In this document: piece after piece, positions 37,850 through 47,410 of the stretch
Position numbering within the stretch: position 1 is the first letter of the stretch
How the letters are laid out: each line of letters opens with the position of its first letter
Assembly: GCA_001789725.1 (NCBI GenBank)
Contig: MGAM01000009.1
Span: 1-54,813, forward strand
Source: Candidatus Roizmanbacteria bacterium RIFCSPLOWO2_01_FULL_39_19
GTDB lineage: Bacteria > Patescibacteriota > Microgenomatia > UBA1406 > HO2-37-13b
DNA: 54,813 nucleotides
Direction of reading: 5' to 3'
Made by a program: the position numbers and the translations under genes
The notes under the pieces: generated by a model
Database searches by the model: none
What the model saw: the letters and a program-made list of their open reading frames with translations, nothing else
Told to the model about the DNA's origin: nothing

Positions 37850-39136
37850 ATGAAAGATGAGATTATAACTGGCATAGACATCGGTTCCAGCAAAATTGCG
37901 GTTTTAGTTGCTAAATTATCCCCCGATGAGCAAGTCCCAAGGGTTTTGGGATTTTCAAGTGTCGACTCTCATGGAGTTAAAAGAGGGCAAATTGTTGATA
38001 TTAATCGGGTAGTGCGGGTTGTTGAAAACGCCGTTGAAGCAGCAGAGCGGATGGCTGGTGCCAAAATTCAATCAAGTTACGTTTCGATTGGAGGACCTCA
38101 TATTCAATCGTTGAACTCTCAAGGAGTAGTGGCTGTGTCTAACCCAAATACGGAAATAACCGGAGAGGATGTTTTGAGAGTCATTGATGCAGCAAAGGCA
38201 ATATCGCTATCTTCAACCAGAGAAATTATTGAGGTAACACCCAGAGAGTTTATTGTCGACGGACAAGATGGAATAAATAACCCGGTTGGGATGAGTGGTG
38301 TTAGACTTGAAGTAAACACCCATATCATTACTGCAAGTTTGACAAATCTTCGCAATGTTGATAGATGTTTATCTGACTTAGGAATTAAAACTAATGGATA
38401 TATCTTTTCCGGTATGGCCTCGTCCCTGTCTTCAGTCACTGATACCGAAAAAGAACTTGGGATTGCGGTTGTTGATATTGGAGGAGGTAAGATTGATATT
38501 TGTATTTATACTGACGGTGCCCTGTCATATTCCTCATCTGTTCCATTTGGGGCGCGTCACATTACCAACGATATTGCCGTTGGTCTAAGGATTTCACTCG
38601 ATAGCGCTGAAAAAGTTAAACTATTTTTGTCAAGTAAAGATGTAAAGAAACAATTGACCGAGGAACATGTAGGCAAAACAAGCAAAGATGACATTGATGT
38701 TTCAAAACTAGGGTTGACGGAGGATATCACAAAAGTTTCATATAAGACAGTTGTTGAAGGGATAATCAGACCTCGTCTCGAGGAGATATTTGAAGAAATA
38801 TTATCGCATATTGAAAGAAGCGGGTTTGTAACCGCAATTCCGTCAGGTCTTGTCTTGGTTGGGGGTGGAGCTCTAACTGTAGGGACAGTTGAAGCAGCAA
38901 AAAGAATTGTTGGAGTACCTGCCAGAATTGGAGTTCCGGGGAATATGACCGGGTTGATTGATGAGGTTATATACCCTCAATACTCATGTGTCGCCGGGCT
39001 TTTATTGTATTCACAACATGACGAGTCACAACGTCAGGGACTTGATTTTAAAGATTTTGATAAAATACTACGTAATTTTTCGTTAACAAAATCATATAAG
39101 AAAATAACCGATTTATTTAAATCATTTATCCCATAA
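37850..39136 (+). CDS. ftsA: Cell division protein FtsA
   Basis: TGIDIGSSKIAVLVAKL, VDIGGGKIDICIY, LVGGGALTVG. Confidence 0.95.
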   Translation: MKDEIITGIDIGSSKIAVLVAKLSPDEQVPRVLGFSSVDSHGVKRGQIVDINRVVRVVENAVEAAERMAGAKIQSSYVSIGGPHIQSLNSQGVVAVSNPNTEITGEDVLRVIDAAKAISLSSTREIIEVTPREFIVDGQDGINNPVGMSGVRLEVNTHIITASLTNLRNVDRCLSDLGIKTNGYIFSGMASSLSSVTDTEKELGIAVVDIGGGKIDICIYTDGALSYSSSVPFGARHITNDIAVGLRISLDSAEKVKLFLSSKDVKKQLTEEHVGKTSKDDIDVSKLGLTEDITKVSYKTVVEGIIRPRLEEIFEEILSHIERSGFVTAIPSGLVLVGGGALTVGTVEAAKRIVGVPARIGVPGNMTGLIDEVIYPQYSCVAGLLLYSQHDESQRQGLDFKDFDKILRNFSLTKSYKKITDLFKSFIP

Positions 39137-40263
39137 TGTTAATAAAGCCACTGGCAGGACAACCAGCAAAAATCAAAGTTGTTGGAATTGGCGGAGGAGG
39201 AGGTAATGCCATATCAACAATGATCGACGAGGACGACATTGTTGGTGTTGAATTTATTGCTCTGAATACCGATGCTCAAGCACTTTTGAACAACAAAGCC
39301 GATGTAAAAGTCCAAATAGGCGAAAATCTTACTAAGGGTCTAGGATCGGGTGGCGACCCGCAAATAGGACTTGAAGCAGCAGAGGAGTCGAGAGAAAAAA
39401 TTAAGGAATACCTCGAAGGAGCTGATATGATCTTCATTGCAGCTGGTGAAGGCGGAGGGACAGGAACTGGAGCAGCGCCTATCATTGCTGAAATTGGCAA
39501 GGAAGTAGGATCGCTGACTGTTGCTGTGGTCACGAAGCCGTTTATTTTTGAAGGAAGCAGACGAAAAATTGTTGCTGAGGAAGGCACGGACAAGCTAAAG
39601 GAAAAAGTTGACACTCTGATTGTTATCCCCAACCAGAGAGTTCTTGAAATTATTGATACAAAAGCTTCAATTATAGAAGCTTTTAGACGAGTGAACTCAG
39701 TTCTTCATCAGGGAGTTAAAGGGATTGCCGAACTCATCACCGTCCCGGGATTAATTAATGTTGATTTTGCTGACGTTCGGTCAATTATGGTAAATGCCGG
39801 CACTGCTTTAATGGGAATTGGAATTGGCACTGGCGAGAAGCGCACAATAACTGCAATTAAACAGGCAATCTCGTCTCCCCTTCTGGAAACTTCAATAGAA
39901 GGGGCTAAGGGAGTGTTATTTAATATCATTGGAGGGCCGGATATGACAATGAATGAGGTCGACGAGGCTGCATCAATAATCTCTAAAGCAGCCGACCCGG
40001 ATGCTGACATTATATTTGGAGCGGTGGTTGATGAGAAGATGATGGATCAGGTAAAAATTATTGTTGTTGCCACAAAGTTTGATGAACATCGTCTAAGGCT
40101 GACCAGACTTTCATCAAGAAATCTGAAAGAACATGAAGAAGAAAAATCGACAACGGGTTTTGTCATTGGAGAGGATGAAGTCAAAGAGGCCAATAAAACT
40201 TTTAATGAGGATGACTCGACTGATGACGAATTTGATATTCCCGCATTTCTTCGCAAGAAATAA
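39136..40263 (+). CDS. ftsZ: Cell division protein FtsZ
   Basis: KVVGIGGGGGNAISTM, tubulin signature AGEGGGTGTGAAP, C-terminal peptide FDIPAFLRKK. Confidence 0.98.
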   Translation: MLIKPLAGQPAKIKVVGIGGGGGNAISTMIDEDDIVGVEFIALNTDAQALLNNKADVKVQIGENLTKGLGSGGDPQIGLEAAEESREKIKEYLEGADMIFIAAGEGGGTGTGAAPIIAEIGKEVGSLTVAVVTKPFIFEGSRRKIVAEEGTDKLKEKVDTLIVIPNQRVLEIIDTKASIIEAFRRVNSVLHQGVKGIAELITVPGLINVDFADVRSIMVNAGTALMGIGIGTGEKRTITAIKQAISSPLLETSIEGAKGVLFNIIGGPDMTMNEVDEAASIISKAADPDADIIFGAVVDEKMMDQVKIIVVATKFDEHRLRLTRLSSRNLKEHEEEKSTTGFVIGEDEVKEANKTFNEDDSTDDEFDIPAFLRKK

Positions 40264-40293
40264 TTGACAGCCTTGAGTTATAATACTTAAATT

Positions 40294-43122
40294 ATGTTGA
40301 AGCCGCTTCCTAAATCCCCCCACTTTCCCTCTCTTGAAGAGGAAGTTCTTAAATATTGGAAAAAAAATAAGATTTTTGAGGAATCTGTTAGCTCTCGTCC
40401 TAAGAACAAACGTTGGACGTTTCTTGACGGCCCTCCTTTTGTTACCGGCATGCCCCACTACGGACATCTACTGGGAAGTATTCATAAAGACGTTTTTGGA
40501 CGGTACTTTACCATGAAGGGATATCGTGTGAGACGTGTTTGGGGATGGGATGGTCACGGGCTGCCTATTGAAAATAAGGTTGAGAACAAACTTCAAATAA
40601 AAAGGAAAAAGGATATTGAGGAAAAAGTTGGTGTTAAAAAATTCATTGAAGAGTGTAAAAAATATGTTAATAAGATTTCAGGCGAGTGGGAATGGTATGT
40701 TGACCACATCGGTCGGTGGGTTGACTTTAAGAATGCCTATAAAACTTGGGATCGAGATTACATGGAATCAGTCATGTGGGTGTTTAAGCAGATGTATGAT
40801 AAAGGATATATCTACAAAGGACTTCGTGTTTTGCTCTATTGTCCCCATTGTTCAACACCTATTTCAAATTTTGAAGTGGCAATGGATAATGATAACTATC
40901 GTGATGTAGTTAACGTCTCAACAACATATAAATACAAAGTTAAGGACGAAAAAAATACTTATCTTCTTGCTTGGTCAACAACTCCTTGGACAAAACTTGT
41001 TACTACGGCCCTTGCTATCAACCCAAAATTGATATACATCAAAGTCAAACAAAAACACGAGTCTTTTATTTTGGCGCTGGATCGTCTGGATATGCTAAAA
41101 GATAATTATGAAGTTGTTGATCAATTCAGCGGTGATAAATTAGTTGGTGTAAAGTTCGAACCCCATTATGACTTCTATAAGATTGATGAGGATAAGCGGG
41201 CTTTTGTTGTTGTTCCGGCCGACTACGTTACTGGTGAGGATGGCACCGGAATTGTAACGTTGGCAACGTATGGTGAGGAAGATTTGGCTGTTATGAACAA
41301 AGAAAATATCCAGCTTGCCACACACCTAGATGATGAAGGAAAAATACTTGATGATACGCCCAAATTTGGGGGAATGTTTTATCTTGATGCAAACCCGGTA
41401 ATTGATAAGGACCTAATGAGTCGGGGGTTGATTTATCATCAAGAAGAATTCACACACAAAATGCCCCACTGTTGGAGGTGCTCAACTCAGCTTTATTACG
41501 GTCCACAAGATGCCTGGTATGTTGATGTTCAGAGTCTAAAACCACAAATGTTGAAAACCAATGAAGAAGTTAATTGGTACCCTCTGCATTTTAAATATGG
41601 AAGATTCCTTGAAAGTATGGAATCAGCTCCTGACTGGAATATTTCCAGAAACAGATATTGGGGTTCTCCGATCCCAGTTTGGGAGTGCACGTGTGGGGAG
41701 CGTTTTGTGCCGGGGTCAATTAAAGAACTTGAGGAGGAATCAGGTCAAAAGATCACCGATCTTCACAAGCCTGGAATTGATGAAATAGCTGTCAAATGCA
41801 AAAAATGCGGAAGGAGTGTTAAAAGGGTAGCAGAGGTTTTGGATAGCTGGATCGAGGCAGGCAGTGCGTCGTTTGCAGAACGACACTATCCATTTGGCAA
41901 TCAGGGAGTAGAAGGAGAAAAATTAGAAGATTTTTTCCCGCCTGATTTTATTGTTGAGTACACCGGCCAGATTAGAGCCTGGTTTTATGTGCTTCATGTA
42001 ATTGGGGCAGCGCTTTTTAAGTCCAAGGCATTTAAAAATGTTGGAGTTGAGGGGGTAATACTTGGAACCGACGGACGCAAAATGAGTAAGAATTATGGCA
42101 ATTATCCAGACCCCAAGGCAATGCTTCAAAAGTATGGTGCCGACGGTTTAAGGCTTTATCTAATGGGAAGCCCTATCATGAAGGGTGAAGACATAATTAT
42201 CTCTGAAGCCGACTATGCGTCTCAAATTAAAACTTTTCACTTGCCCCTCTGGAATATTGTTAACTATCTGGTAACTTATTCAGGCGACATGCCAAAGCTT
42301 GAGACTGAAAAAAGTTCGAAAATTGCCCGCTCCTCAGCCAACATCCTTGATGTTTGGGTTGTTGCCCTTCTTGACAAACTTGGACAAGATATATCAAATG
42401 CTTTTGATAAATATGATACAACTGTCGCTGTTAAATTGTTGACAGATTTTATTGATAATGTGTCTCGATGGTATGTGAGGCGCAGCCGAGATCGAGTTGA
42501 TAATACCGGAGAAGACCGCGAAAATTTCTTTCATACTCTTTATAGTGTTGTTATTTCACTATCAACATTAAGCGCGCCACTTACTCCATTTATCAGCGAA
42601 TACTTATACCGTCATTTAACTGGTGGGCAGTCGGTGCATTTGTTGTTATTACCATCTTTTCAAAAAGCAAATCATTCAGTTTTAGCAGATATGGATTTGA
42701 CTAGGCAGATTGTTGAGGCAGGTCACAGAGTTAGAAAAGAGGCTAATATAAAACTTCGTCAACCGCTCTTCTCTCTAACCATATCTTTACCGGCTCGCCT
42801 GAATTACTCTTTAGATAATAAGCCATACATGCAGATTTTAGAAGGAGAGTTAAATATAAAAAAAACACTACTTAAAAAAACTAGAAGAGACGAGATTCGT
42901 GTTGAATATGACACAAAAATGACTCTTGAACTAGCCCGGGAAGGTGAGGCAAGAGAATTAATAAGACGAATTCAAGATGAAAGAAAAAAATTAGGGGTAA
43001 ATGTTGCTGACAAAGTTAAAATAACCGTGCTAGAGATTCCCGGTGGTTTTGAAGATTACGTTAAAAAAGCAGTTGGAGCAGAAGATATTAAAGTTGGAGA
43101 AACTTTTAAGGTAACAAAGTAA
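40294..43122 (+). CDS. ileS: Isoleucyl-tRNA synthetase (IleS2/eukaryote-like type)
   Basis: GMPHYGHLLGSIHKD (HIGH), GWDGHGLPIE, GRKMSKNYGNYPDP (KMSKS). Confidence 0.95.
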   Translation: MLKPLPKSPHFPSLEEEVLKYWKKNKIFEESVSSRPKNKRWTFLDGPPFVTGMPHYGHLLGSIHKDVFGRYFTMKGYRVRRVWGWDGHGLPIENKVENKLQIKRKKDIEEKVGVKKFIEECKKYVNKISGEWEWYVDHIGRWVDFKNAYKTWDRDYMESVMWVFKQMYDKGYIYKGLRVLLYCPHCSTPISNFEVAMDNDNYRDVVNVSTTYKYKVKDEKNTYLLAWSTTPWTKLVTTALAINPKLIYIKVKQKHESFILALDRLDMLKDNYEVVDQFSGDKLVGVKFEPHYDFYKIDEDKRAFVVVPADYVTGEDGTGIVTLATYGEEDLAVMNKENIQLATHLDDEGKILDDTPKFGGMFYLDANPVIDKDLMSRGLIYHQEEFTHKMPHCWRCSTQLYYGPQDAWYVDVQSLKPQMLKTNEEVNWYPLHFKYGRFLESMESAPDWNISRNRYWGSPIPVWECTCGERFVPGSIKELEEESGQKITDLHKPGIDEIAVKCKKCGRSVKRVAEVLDSWIEAGSASFAERHYPFGNQGVEGEKLEDFFPPDFIVEYTGQIRAWFYVLHVIGAALFKSKAFKNVGVEGVILGTDGRKMSKNYGNYPDPKAMLQKYGADGLRLYLMGSPIMKGEDIIISEADYASQIKTFHLPLWNIVNYLVTYSGDMPKLETEKSSKIARSSANILDVWVVALLDKLGQDISNAFDKYDTTVAVKLLTDFIDNVSRWYVRRSRDRVDNTGEDRENFFHTLYSVVISLSTLSAPLTPFISEYLYRHLTGGQSVHLLLLPSFQKANHSVLADMDLTRQIVEAGHRVRKEANIKLRQPLFSLTISLPARLNYSLDNKPYMQILEGELNIKKTLLKKTRRDEIRVEYDTKMTLELAREGEARELIRRIQDERKKLGVNVADKVKITVLEIPGGFEDYVKKAVGAEDIKVGETFKVTK

Positions 43123-43147
43123 TTCCCCGGGTGGACAATTTGTATAG

Positions 43148-44185
43148 ATGAAAAAACTTGATAAGTGGATACTTCTTTCACTAACCGTCTTAACCTCTTT
43201 TGGTTTATTTAATTTATTTGGTATCCGTCCTGACTTAGTTCTTCAACAATGCGCTTTCTTCATTGCCGGCGTTTTGCTTTTTGGAATATTCTATAAACTT
43301 GGGCCGGGATTGGTTCGTTCAAACGTTGTCTTGATTTATTTAATTATGACATCTCTGCTTATTTTTGTTTCGTTTATTTCCCCTGCTGTACGCGGTTCAT
43401 CTCGCTGGATTGATCTATATTTTTTTAAACTACAGCCAAGTGAATTTTTTCGGCCTTTTTTCTTAGGACTTCTTGCCCATGTCTTTGCTCGCAAACGGAA
43501 AGAGCATAGTAGTCAGGAGTTCTTTGGTGCTATTGCTCTTTCAATCTTGCCAATTGCCCTAATCATTCACCAGCCGGACTTAGGGAATGCAATTTTATAT
43601 ATGATAATAGTCTTGTCTATTTTTTATTATGTAGGAATAACAGCAAAGTTCTTTGCTGGATTAATTATTGCCGAACTGGCGATGCTTCCGATTGTCTGGC
43701 AACTGCTGCATAATTACCAGCGTCTTCGCATTATTAGTTTCTTAAATCCTCAAATGGACCCGCAGGGAGTTTCATATAACTTGCTTCAATCAATTATTGC
43801 TATAGGGTCGGGTAGATTATGGGGAAAGGGTCTTGGGCTTGGGACTCAGTCAAGATTTCAATTTTTACCAGAATTTCATACCGATTTTGCCTATGCGTCA
43901 CTTGTTGAACAGTTTGGATTCTTGGGTGGGGTTTTAGTCTTGATTTGTTTTGCAATAATTATTTTTAGGTTGGTTAAACATGCACTCGAGAAAAAAGACA
44001 ATCTTTATTCTTTCCTGTTTCTGCTTGGGTCCGCAACAATTTTGTTTGCTTCCGTTGTAGTTAATATTGGTATGAATATGGGTGTACTGCCGGTAACCGG
44101 AGTTGCTCTTCCATTTATTTCTTATGGAGGGTCATCGGTATTATCGACTTTTATTCTGCTGGGGATGGCTATGGGACTATTGTAG
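43148..44185 (+). CDS. rodA: RodA/FtsW SEDS-family protein
   Basis: GSSRWIDLYFFKLQPSEFFRPFFLGLLAHVF, HQPDLGNAILY, LPVTGVALPFISYGGSSVL. Confidence 0.85.
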   Translation: MKKLDKWILLSLTVLTSFGLFNLFGIRPDLVLQQCAFFIAGVLLFGIFYKLGPGLVRSNVVLIYLIMTSLLIFVSFISPAVRGSSRWIDLYFFKLQPSEFFRPFFLGLLAHVFARKRKEHSSQEFFGAIALSILPIALIIHQPDLGNAILYMIIVLSIFYYVGITAKFFAGLIIAELAMLPIVWQLLHNYQRLRIISFLNPQMDPQGVSYNLLQSIIAIGSGRLWGKGLGLGTQSRFQFLPEFHTDFAYASLVEQFGFLGGVLVLICFAIIIFRLVKHALEKKDNLYSFLFLLGSATILFASVVVNIGMNMGVLPVTGVALPFISYGGSSVLSTFILLGMAMGLL

Positions 44186-44206
44186 AAAATCTTTAGATTT
44201 TTTTGC

Positions 44207-44212
44207 TATAAT
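44207..44212 (+). promoter_or_regulatory. Extended -10 (TGCTATAAT) for rplU, very short leader
   Basis: TATAAT ends 13 nt before ATG 44226. Confidence 0.55.
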
Positions 44213-44225
44213 AACCACTGAACCT

Positions 44226-44534
44226 ATGAAATTTGCAGTTGTTAAAACCGGCGGAAAACAATACTTAGTACGTGAAAACGAGGAGATTATTGTTGATTTT
44301 TTGTCTCTAGAACCAAAAAAGACTGTCGAACTAGAAAAACTTGCTGAGGGAAATCTCGAAACGGGAGCAGTCTCTGTTGGCAAACCATTATTAAAAACAA
44401 CCACAAAAGCTGAAATTTTGGAAAATGTCAAAGGAGATAAATTAAGAGTTGCTCGTTTTAGGGCCAAAACTCGCACTCGTAAGGTAACCGGTTTTCGCCC
44501 AATACTAAGCAAAATAAAAATTGTCGGTTTATAA
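44226..44534 (+). CDS. rplU: 50S ribosomal protein bL21
   Basis: MKFAVVKTGGKQYLVRENEEIIVD...KVTGFRPILSKIKI; ORF start at 44103 is inside rodA and is wrong. Confidence 0.93.
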   Translation: MKFAVVKTGGKQYLVRENEEIIVDFLSLEPKKTVELEKLAEGNLETGAVSVGKPLLKTTTKAEILENVKGDKLRVARFRAKTRTRKVTGFRPILSKIKIVGL

Positions 44535-44620
44535 AATAAAGTTTAGAGTTTAAAATTTAGAAATTAGTATTTTCAATATTTTTAGAATTTAGATATTAGA
44601 GTTTAGATTTTTTTAAAGGT

Positions 44621-44878
44621 ATGGCTCATACAAAAGCGCAAAAATCGACAAAAGGAAATAGAGACTCAGTATCTAAAAGATTAGGGGTTAAACTTTATGG
44701 GGGACAAACTGCTAAAAACGGCAGTATTATTATTCGACAGCGGGGACTTAGAGTAAAAGCAGGTGAAGGCGTCAAAGTGGGATCTGATTTTACCCTCTAT
44801 TCAATTAGAGATGGAGTGGTGACATTTGGCATGCGCCAAGGTTCGAAATTTGTGTCGGTTATGCCACAAACATCATAA
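44621..44878 (+). CDS. rpmA: 50S ribosomal protein bL27
   Basis: MAHTKAQKSTKGNRDSVSKRLGVKLYGGQ, GSIIIRQRG. Confidence 0.95.
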   Translation: MAHTKAQKSTKGNRDSVSKRLGVKLYGGQTAKNGSIIIRQRGLRVKAGEGVKVGSDFTLYSIRDGVVTFGMRQGSKFVSVMPQTS

Positions 44879-44880
44879 TA

Positions 44881-45444
44881 ATGGCCGATCAGGAGAGACT
44901 CCTCAAACAAAAACTATTAACAGAAAAAGATCCGCTGAAAGTTGCTGCTATTTTGAAAAATCTTCACAAAAATCTTGATGTCCCAACAAAAGAACTTGCC
45001 AAATTCATGAAAGTTTCCGGGCCGTACATTTCATCAATGATGAGGCTTCTTAAACTTCCAGAGCTTGTGATTGATGGCTACTACTCAAAATTGATAAAAT
45101 TAACCCATCTTCTTGTTTTATCTCGTCTTAATGATCCTGAGGACTCAAAGAGCGCTTATGAGGAGGTTTTAATGCAAAATCTGTCGACTGTAGCGACTGA
45201 TGATTTGGTTAGAAAATATAAATATTCAATCTCGTTCTCAAAAGCTCCCCGAGTTGACCAAAAAACACTTGAGAAAATCTCAAATGGAATCAAGAAAATT
45301 GATACCCAATCAAGGATTAAAGTGATTCAGACAAGAATTAAAGCAAAAATTGTTATTGAGCGACAGGGTGACACTGAAGAAACGACAAAATTTATTGAAA
45401 AAATAGCTAAGAAGTTGGGGGTTATAGATGAGCAAGAGAGTTAA
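44881..45444 (+). CDS. ParB/KorB-like HTH domain protein
   Basis: LDVPTKELAKFMKVSGPYISSMMRLLKLPELV HTH resembling ParB family. Confidence 0.65.
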   Translation: MADQERLLKQKLLTEKDPLKVAAILKNLHKNLDVPTKELAKFMKVSGPYISSMMRLLKLPELVIDGYYSKLIKLTHLLVLSRLNDPEDSKSAYEEVLMQNLSTVATDDLVRKYKYSISFSKAPRVDQKTLEKISNGIKKIDTQSRIKVIQTRIKAKIVIERQGDTEETTKFIEKIAKKLGVIDEQES

Positions 45445-46030
45445 AGTTTAGACCTTGGAGAGGGTTTTCATTTCTTGTGTATGGGTTTTCAATCAAACCA
45501 GTTTGCTGTGGCGGGAAATATCTAAAGAATACTTTCCCGACTATATGCTCAAGTGGCACAAAACCAAACTCTCTGGAGTCAGATGACCTAGGACGATTAT
45601 CTCCCATAACGAATACGTATCTCTCAGGCACAATGACTTCTTGGCCTTGTTGTAAAAATCCTCCCTCAAAAACATTTATGGGGCGTTTTGCGTAGGGCTC
45701 TTCAAGCGTAACCCCATTTTTAATTACAGAACCGTCTTTTATTAAAATTCTATCCCCCGAAACTCCTATAATCCGTTTGATATAGTCAATATCGGGATTA
45801 CTGGGGGATTGGAAAACTACGATGTCGCCTAGGTGAGGAGTCTCAAATTTGTAGCTAATCTTACTGGTTAGGATGTAGTCGCCATTGTGAAACGTGTCGT
45901 CCATCGAAATTCCTTTGATTTGGTGAGGTTGGGCGACAAAAAGGTACACCACAATAAAAAGAGACCCTACAAATGTAATGGTCTCCAATATATCCATCAC
46001 AAAATCTATTATTCTGCGTAGTATCGGCAC
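45422..46030 (-). CDS. lepB: Signal peptidase I (GTG start)
   Basis: GISMDDTFHNGDYILTSK, GDIVVFQSP, DYIKRIIGVSGDRI, YVFVMGDNRPRSSDSREFG. Confidence 0.93.
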   Translation of the reverse strand: MPILRRIIDFVMDILETITFVGSLFIVVYLFVAQPHQIKGISMDDTFHNGDYILTSKISYKFETPHLGDIVVFQSPSNPDIDYIKRIIGVSGDRILIKDGSVIKNGVTLEEPYAKRPINVFEGGFLQQGQEVIVPERYVFVMGDNRPRSSDSREFGFVPLEHIVGKVFFRYFPPQQTGLIENPYTRNENPLQGLNFNSLAHL

Positions 46031-46037
46031 AAGTTTT

Positions 46038-46066
46038 ATTTTAGTGAAGGGGGGTTCAAATTACAA
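46038..46066 (-). promoter_or_regulatory. lepB promoter, predicted leaderless
   Basis: Minus strand TTGTAA-17 nt-TAAAAT; -10 ends 7 nt before GTG 46030. Confidence 0.5.
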
Positions 46067-46078
46067 GAAGACAAATGT

Positions 46079-46084
46079 TATAAT
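46079..46084 (+). promoter_or_regulatory. -10 box for tRNA-Val
   Basis: TATAAT 10 nt upstream of the tRNA 5' end. Confidence 0.55.
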
Positions 46085-46094
46085 TGAGGCTATT

Positions 46095-46168
46095 GGCCGT
46101 TTAGCTCAGCTGGTTAGAGCGTTGCATTCACATTGCAAAGGTCGGGGGTTCGAACCCTCCAACGGCCA
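46095..46168 (+). tRNA. tRNA-Val (anticodon CAC), CCA not encoded
   Basis: Cloverleaf: GGCCGTT...AACGGCC acceptor, TTGCA-TTCACAT-TGCAA anticodon arm, GGGGGTTCGAACCCTCC T-arm, discriminator A. Confidence 0.95.
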
Positions 46169-46170
46169 CT

Positions 46171-47373
46171 ATGGAAGCAAGAAACTCACCAGAGGTTAGA
46201 ATAGACCGTGTTGAAAGTCCAAGCAACACGATTGAATTAGCTCCCGAAATGGAAATATTTATTGTCAATTTTCTGGGTGCAACGGCGTCAGGACCAGATG
46301 TATCTCGTGCACGACAGGTTTTTGAGGAAAGATATGGACACGATAACTACTTTGCCCCATCATCTGGTTTATTTGGAACCCAAGGATACAGAACCGGAGA
46401 AACAGGGGGAGAAAGAGCTAAAAGATTTGCTAGGGAAGTTCTAAACCATTCAGGAGATAAAGATTTATTCATACACGGGTCATCCAGCGGAGCTTATGAA
46501 GCTCTGGAAACACTTGAAGAATTATTAAATGATTCTAAAATTGATGGTCGTAATATTTCTCTTGTGATAGGTGCAGTTCCAGGATTGTCAGAGAGGGGAT
46601 TTAATGGTTTAAGACGCTTTGGTTGCGATTATGTAGCAATGTTGACAACCATGGACGCCGTTGAACAACATATTGTCTGTCCCGGGCCGGAGTTACTATA
46701 TCAGGATGATGAAATTGAAGATAGAGAAGATGCTGATGTTTTTCATGACACTTCTGAGGATAGACAACAAAGAAGAGATTTCTTCAGACTAAATCTAGTT
46801 AGGTTTATTCCTGATGAAAATGTCAGAAATCAATTTTTGGGTAAACTAAATACGCTTGATATTCAACTCCAACTGGCCCTTTACAGCGGTGATAACGTAT
46901 CGGTTAAGAAGTTAACCGCGGAAAGAGAAAAACTGCTTCATCCATATAAGGAGCTTTACTTTCATGGAGGATTGGTTCCTGATGAAAAGACTCAGGAATA
47001 TTTAAGACAATATCAGGAATTGGAAACGGGATTTAAATCACGACTATGGATGACGGGACAAAGTTTGGCATTCATAGGTAGAATTTTAGCTACTACTCAG
47101 TCTGGTTATCAGGAAAAACTGGCGTCATTAGTAAAACTAGCTGAAAGCAAGGGAGTAACCCTCTCAGTTGGGGTAGCATTAATGCAGCGTGATCCTATTA
47201 TGCCACCTGAGTATATTGATTTAGTAAAAGAGCGCTTTAATGAGGCAGGCGTTACACTCTCTTGGATGGGAATATTTGAACAAATGGGTCACGCTAGCGT
47301 TGGGCAATATCCTGAAACGATTGTTCAAATGATTGATACAATGCTCACGGGTCAGAATAGAACTCCAGCTTGA
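46171..47373 (+). CDS. Putative alpha/beta-hydrolase-fold protein
   Basis: LFIHGSSSGAYEALETL (GxSxG nucleophile elbow); otherwise unrecognised. Confidence 0.5.
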   Translation: MEARNSPEVRIDRVESPSNTIELAPEMEIFIVNFLGATASGPDVSRARQVFEERYGHDNYFAPSSGLFGTQGYRTGETGGERAKRFAREVLNHSGDKDLFIHGSSSGAYEALETLEELLNDSKIDGRNISLVIGAVPGLSERGFNGLRRFGCDYVAMLTTMDAVEQHIVCPGPELLYQDDEIEDREDADVFHDTSEDRQQRRDFFRLNLVRFIPDENVRNQFLGKLNTLDIQLQLALYSGDNVSVKKLTAEREKLLHPYKELYFHGGLVPDEKTQEYLRQYQELETGFKSRLWMTGQSLAFIGRILATTQSGYQEKLASLVKLAESKGVTLSVGVALMQRDPIMPPEYIDLVKERFNEAGVTLSWMGIFEQMGHASVGQYPETIVQMIDTMLTGQNRTPA

Positions 47374-47410
47374 TTTTTACTTCATTTTTATGTAGGATAT
47401 ATTTATCCTC

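Noticed and set aside
39276-40010. Antisense ORFs within ftsZ
   Set aside because: Sense strand is unambiguous FtsZ; the antisense products are compositionally shadow ORFs.
22449-44185. Recoded TGA (Gly/Trp), as in some CPR lineages
   Set aside because: Genes end naturally at TGA (e.g. ATGA overlaps murE/murC and murL/murD) and conserved proteins are full length under the standard code.
44103-44225. N-terminal extension of bL21
   Set aside because: Overlaps rodA in another frame; canonical MKFAVVKTGGKQY start is at 44226 with an extended -10 upstream.
45978-46199. 73-aa plus-strand ORF across 45978-46199
   Set aside because: It reads through the lepB start and the whole tRNA-Val; translation of a tRNA (LAQLVRALHSHCKGRGFEPSNGHY) is a common artefact.
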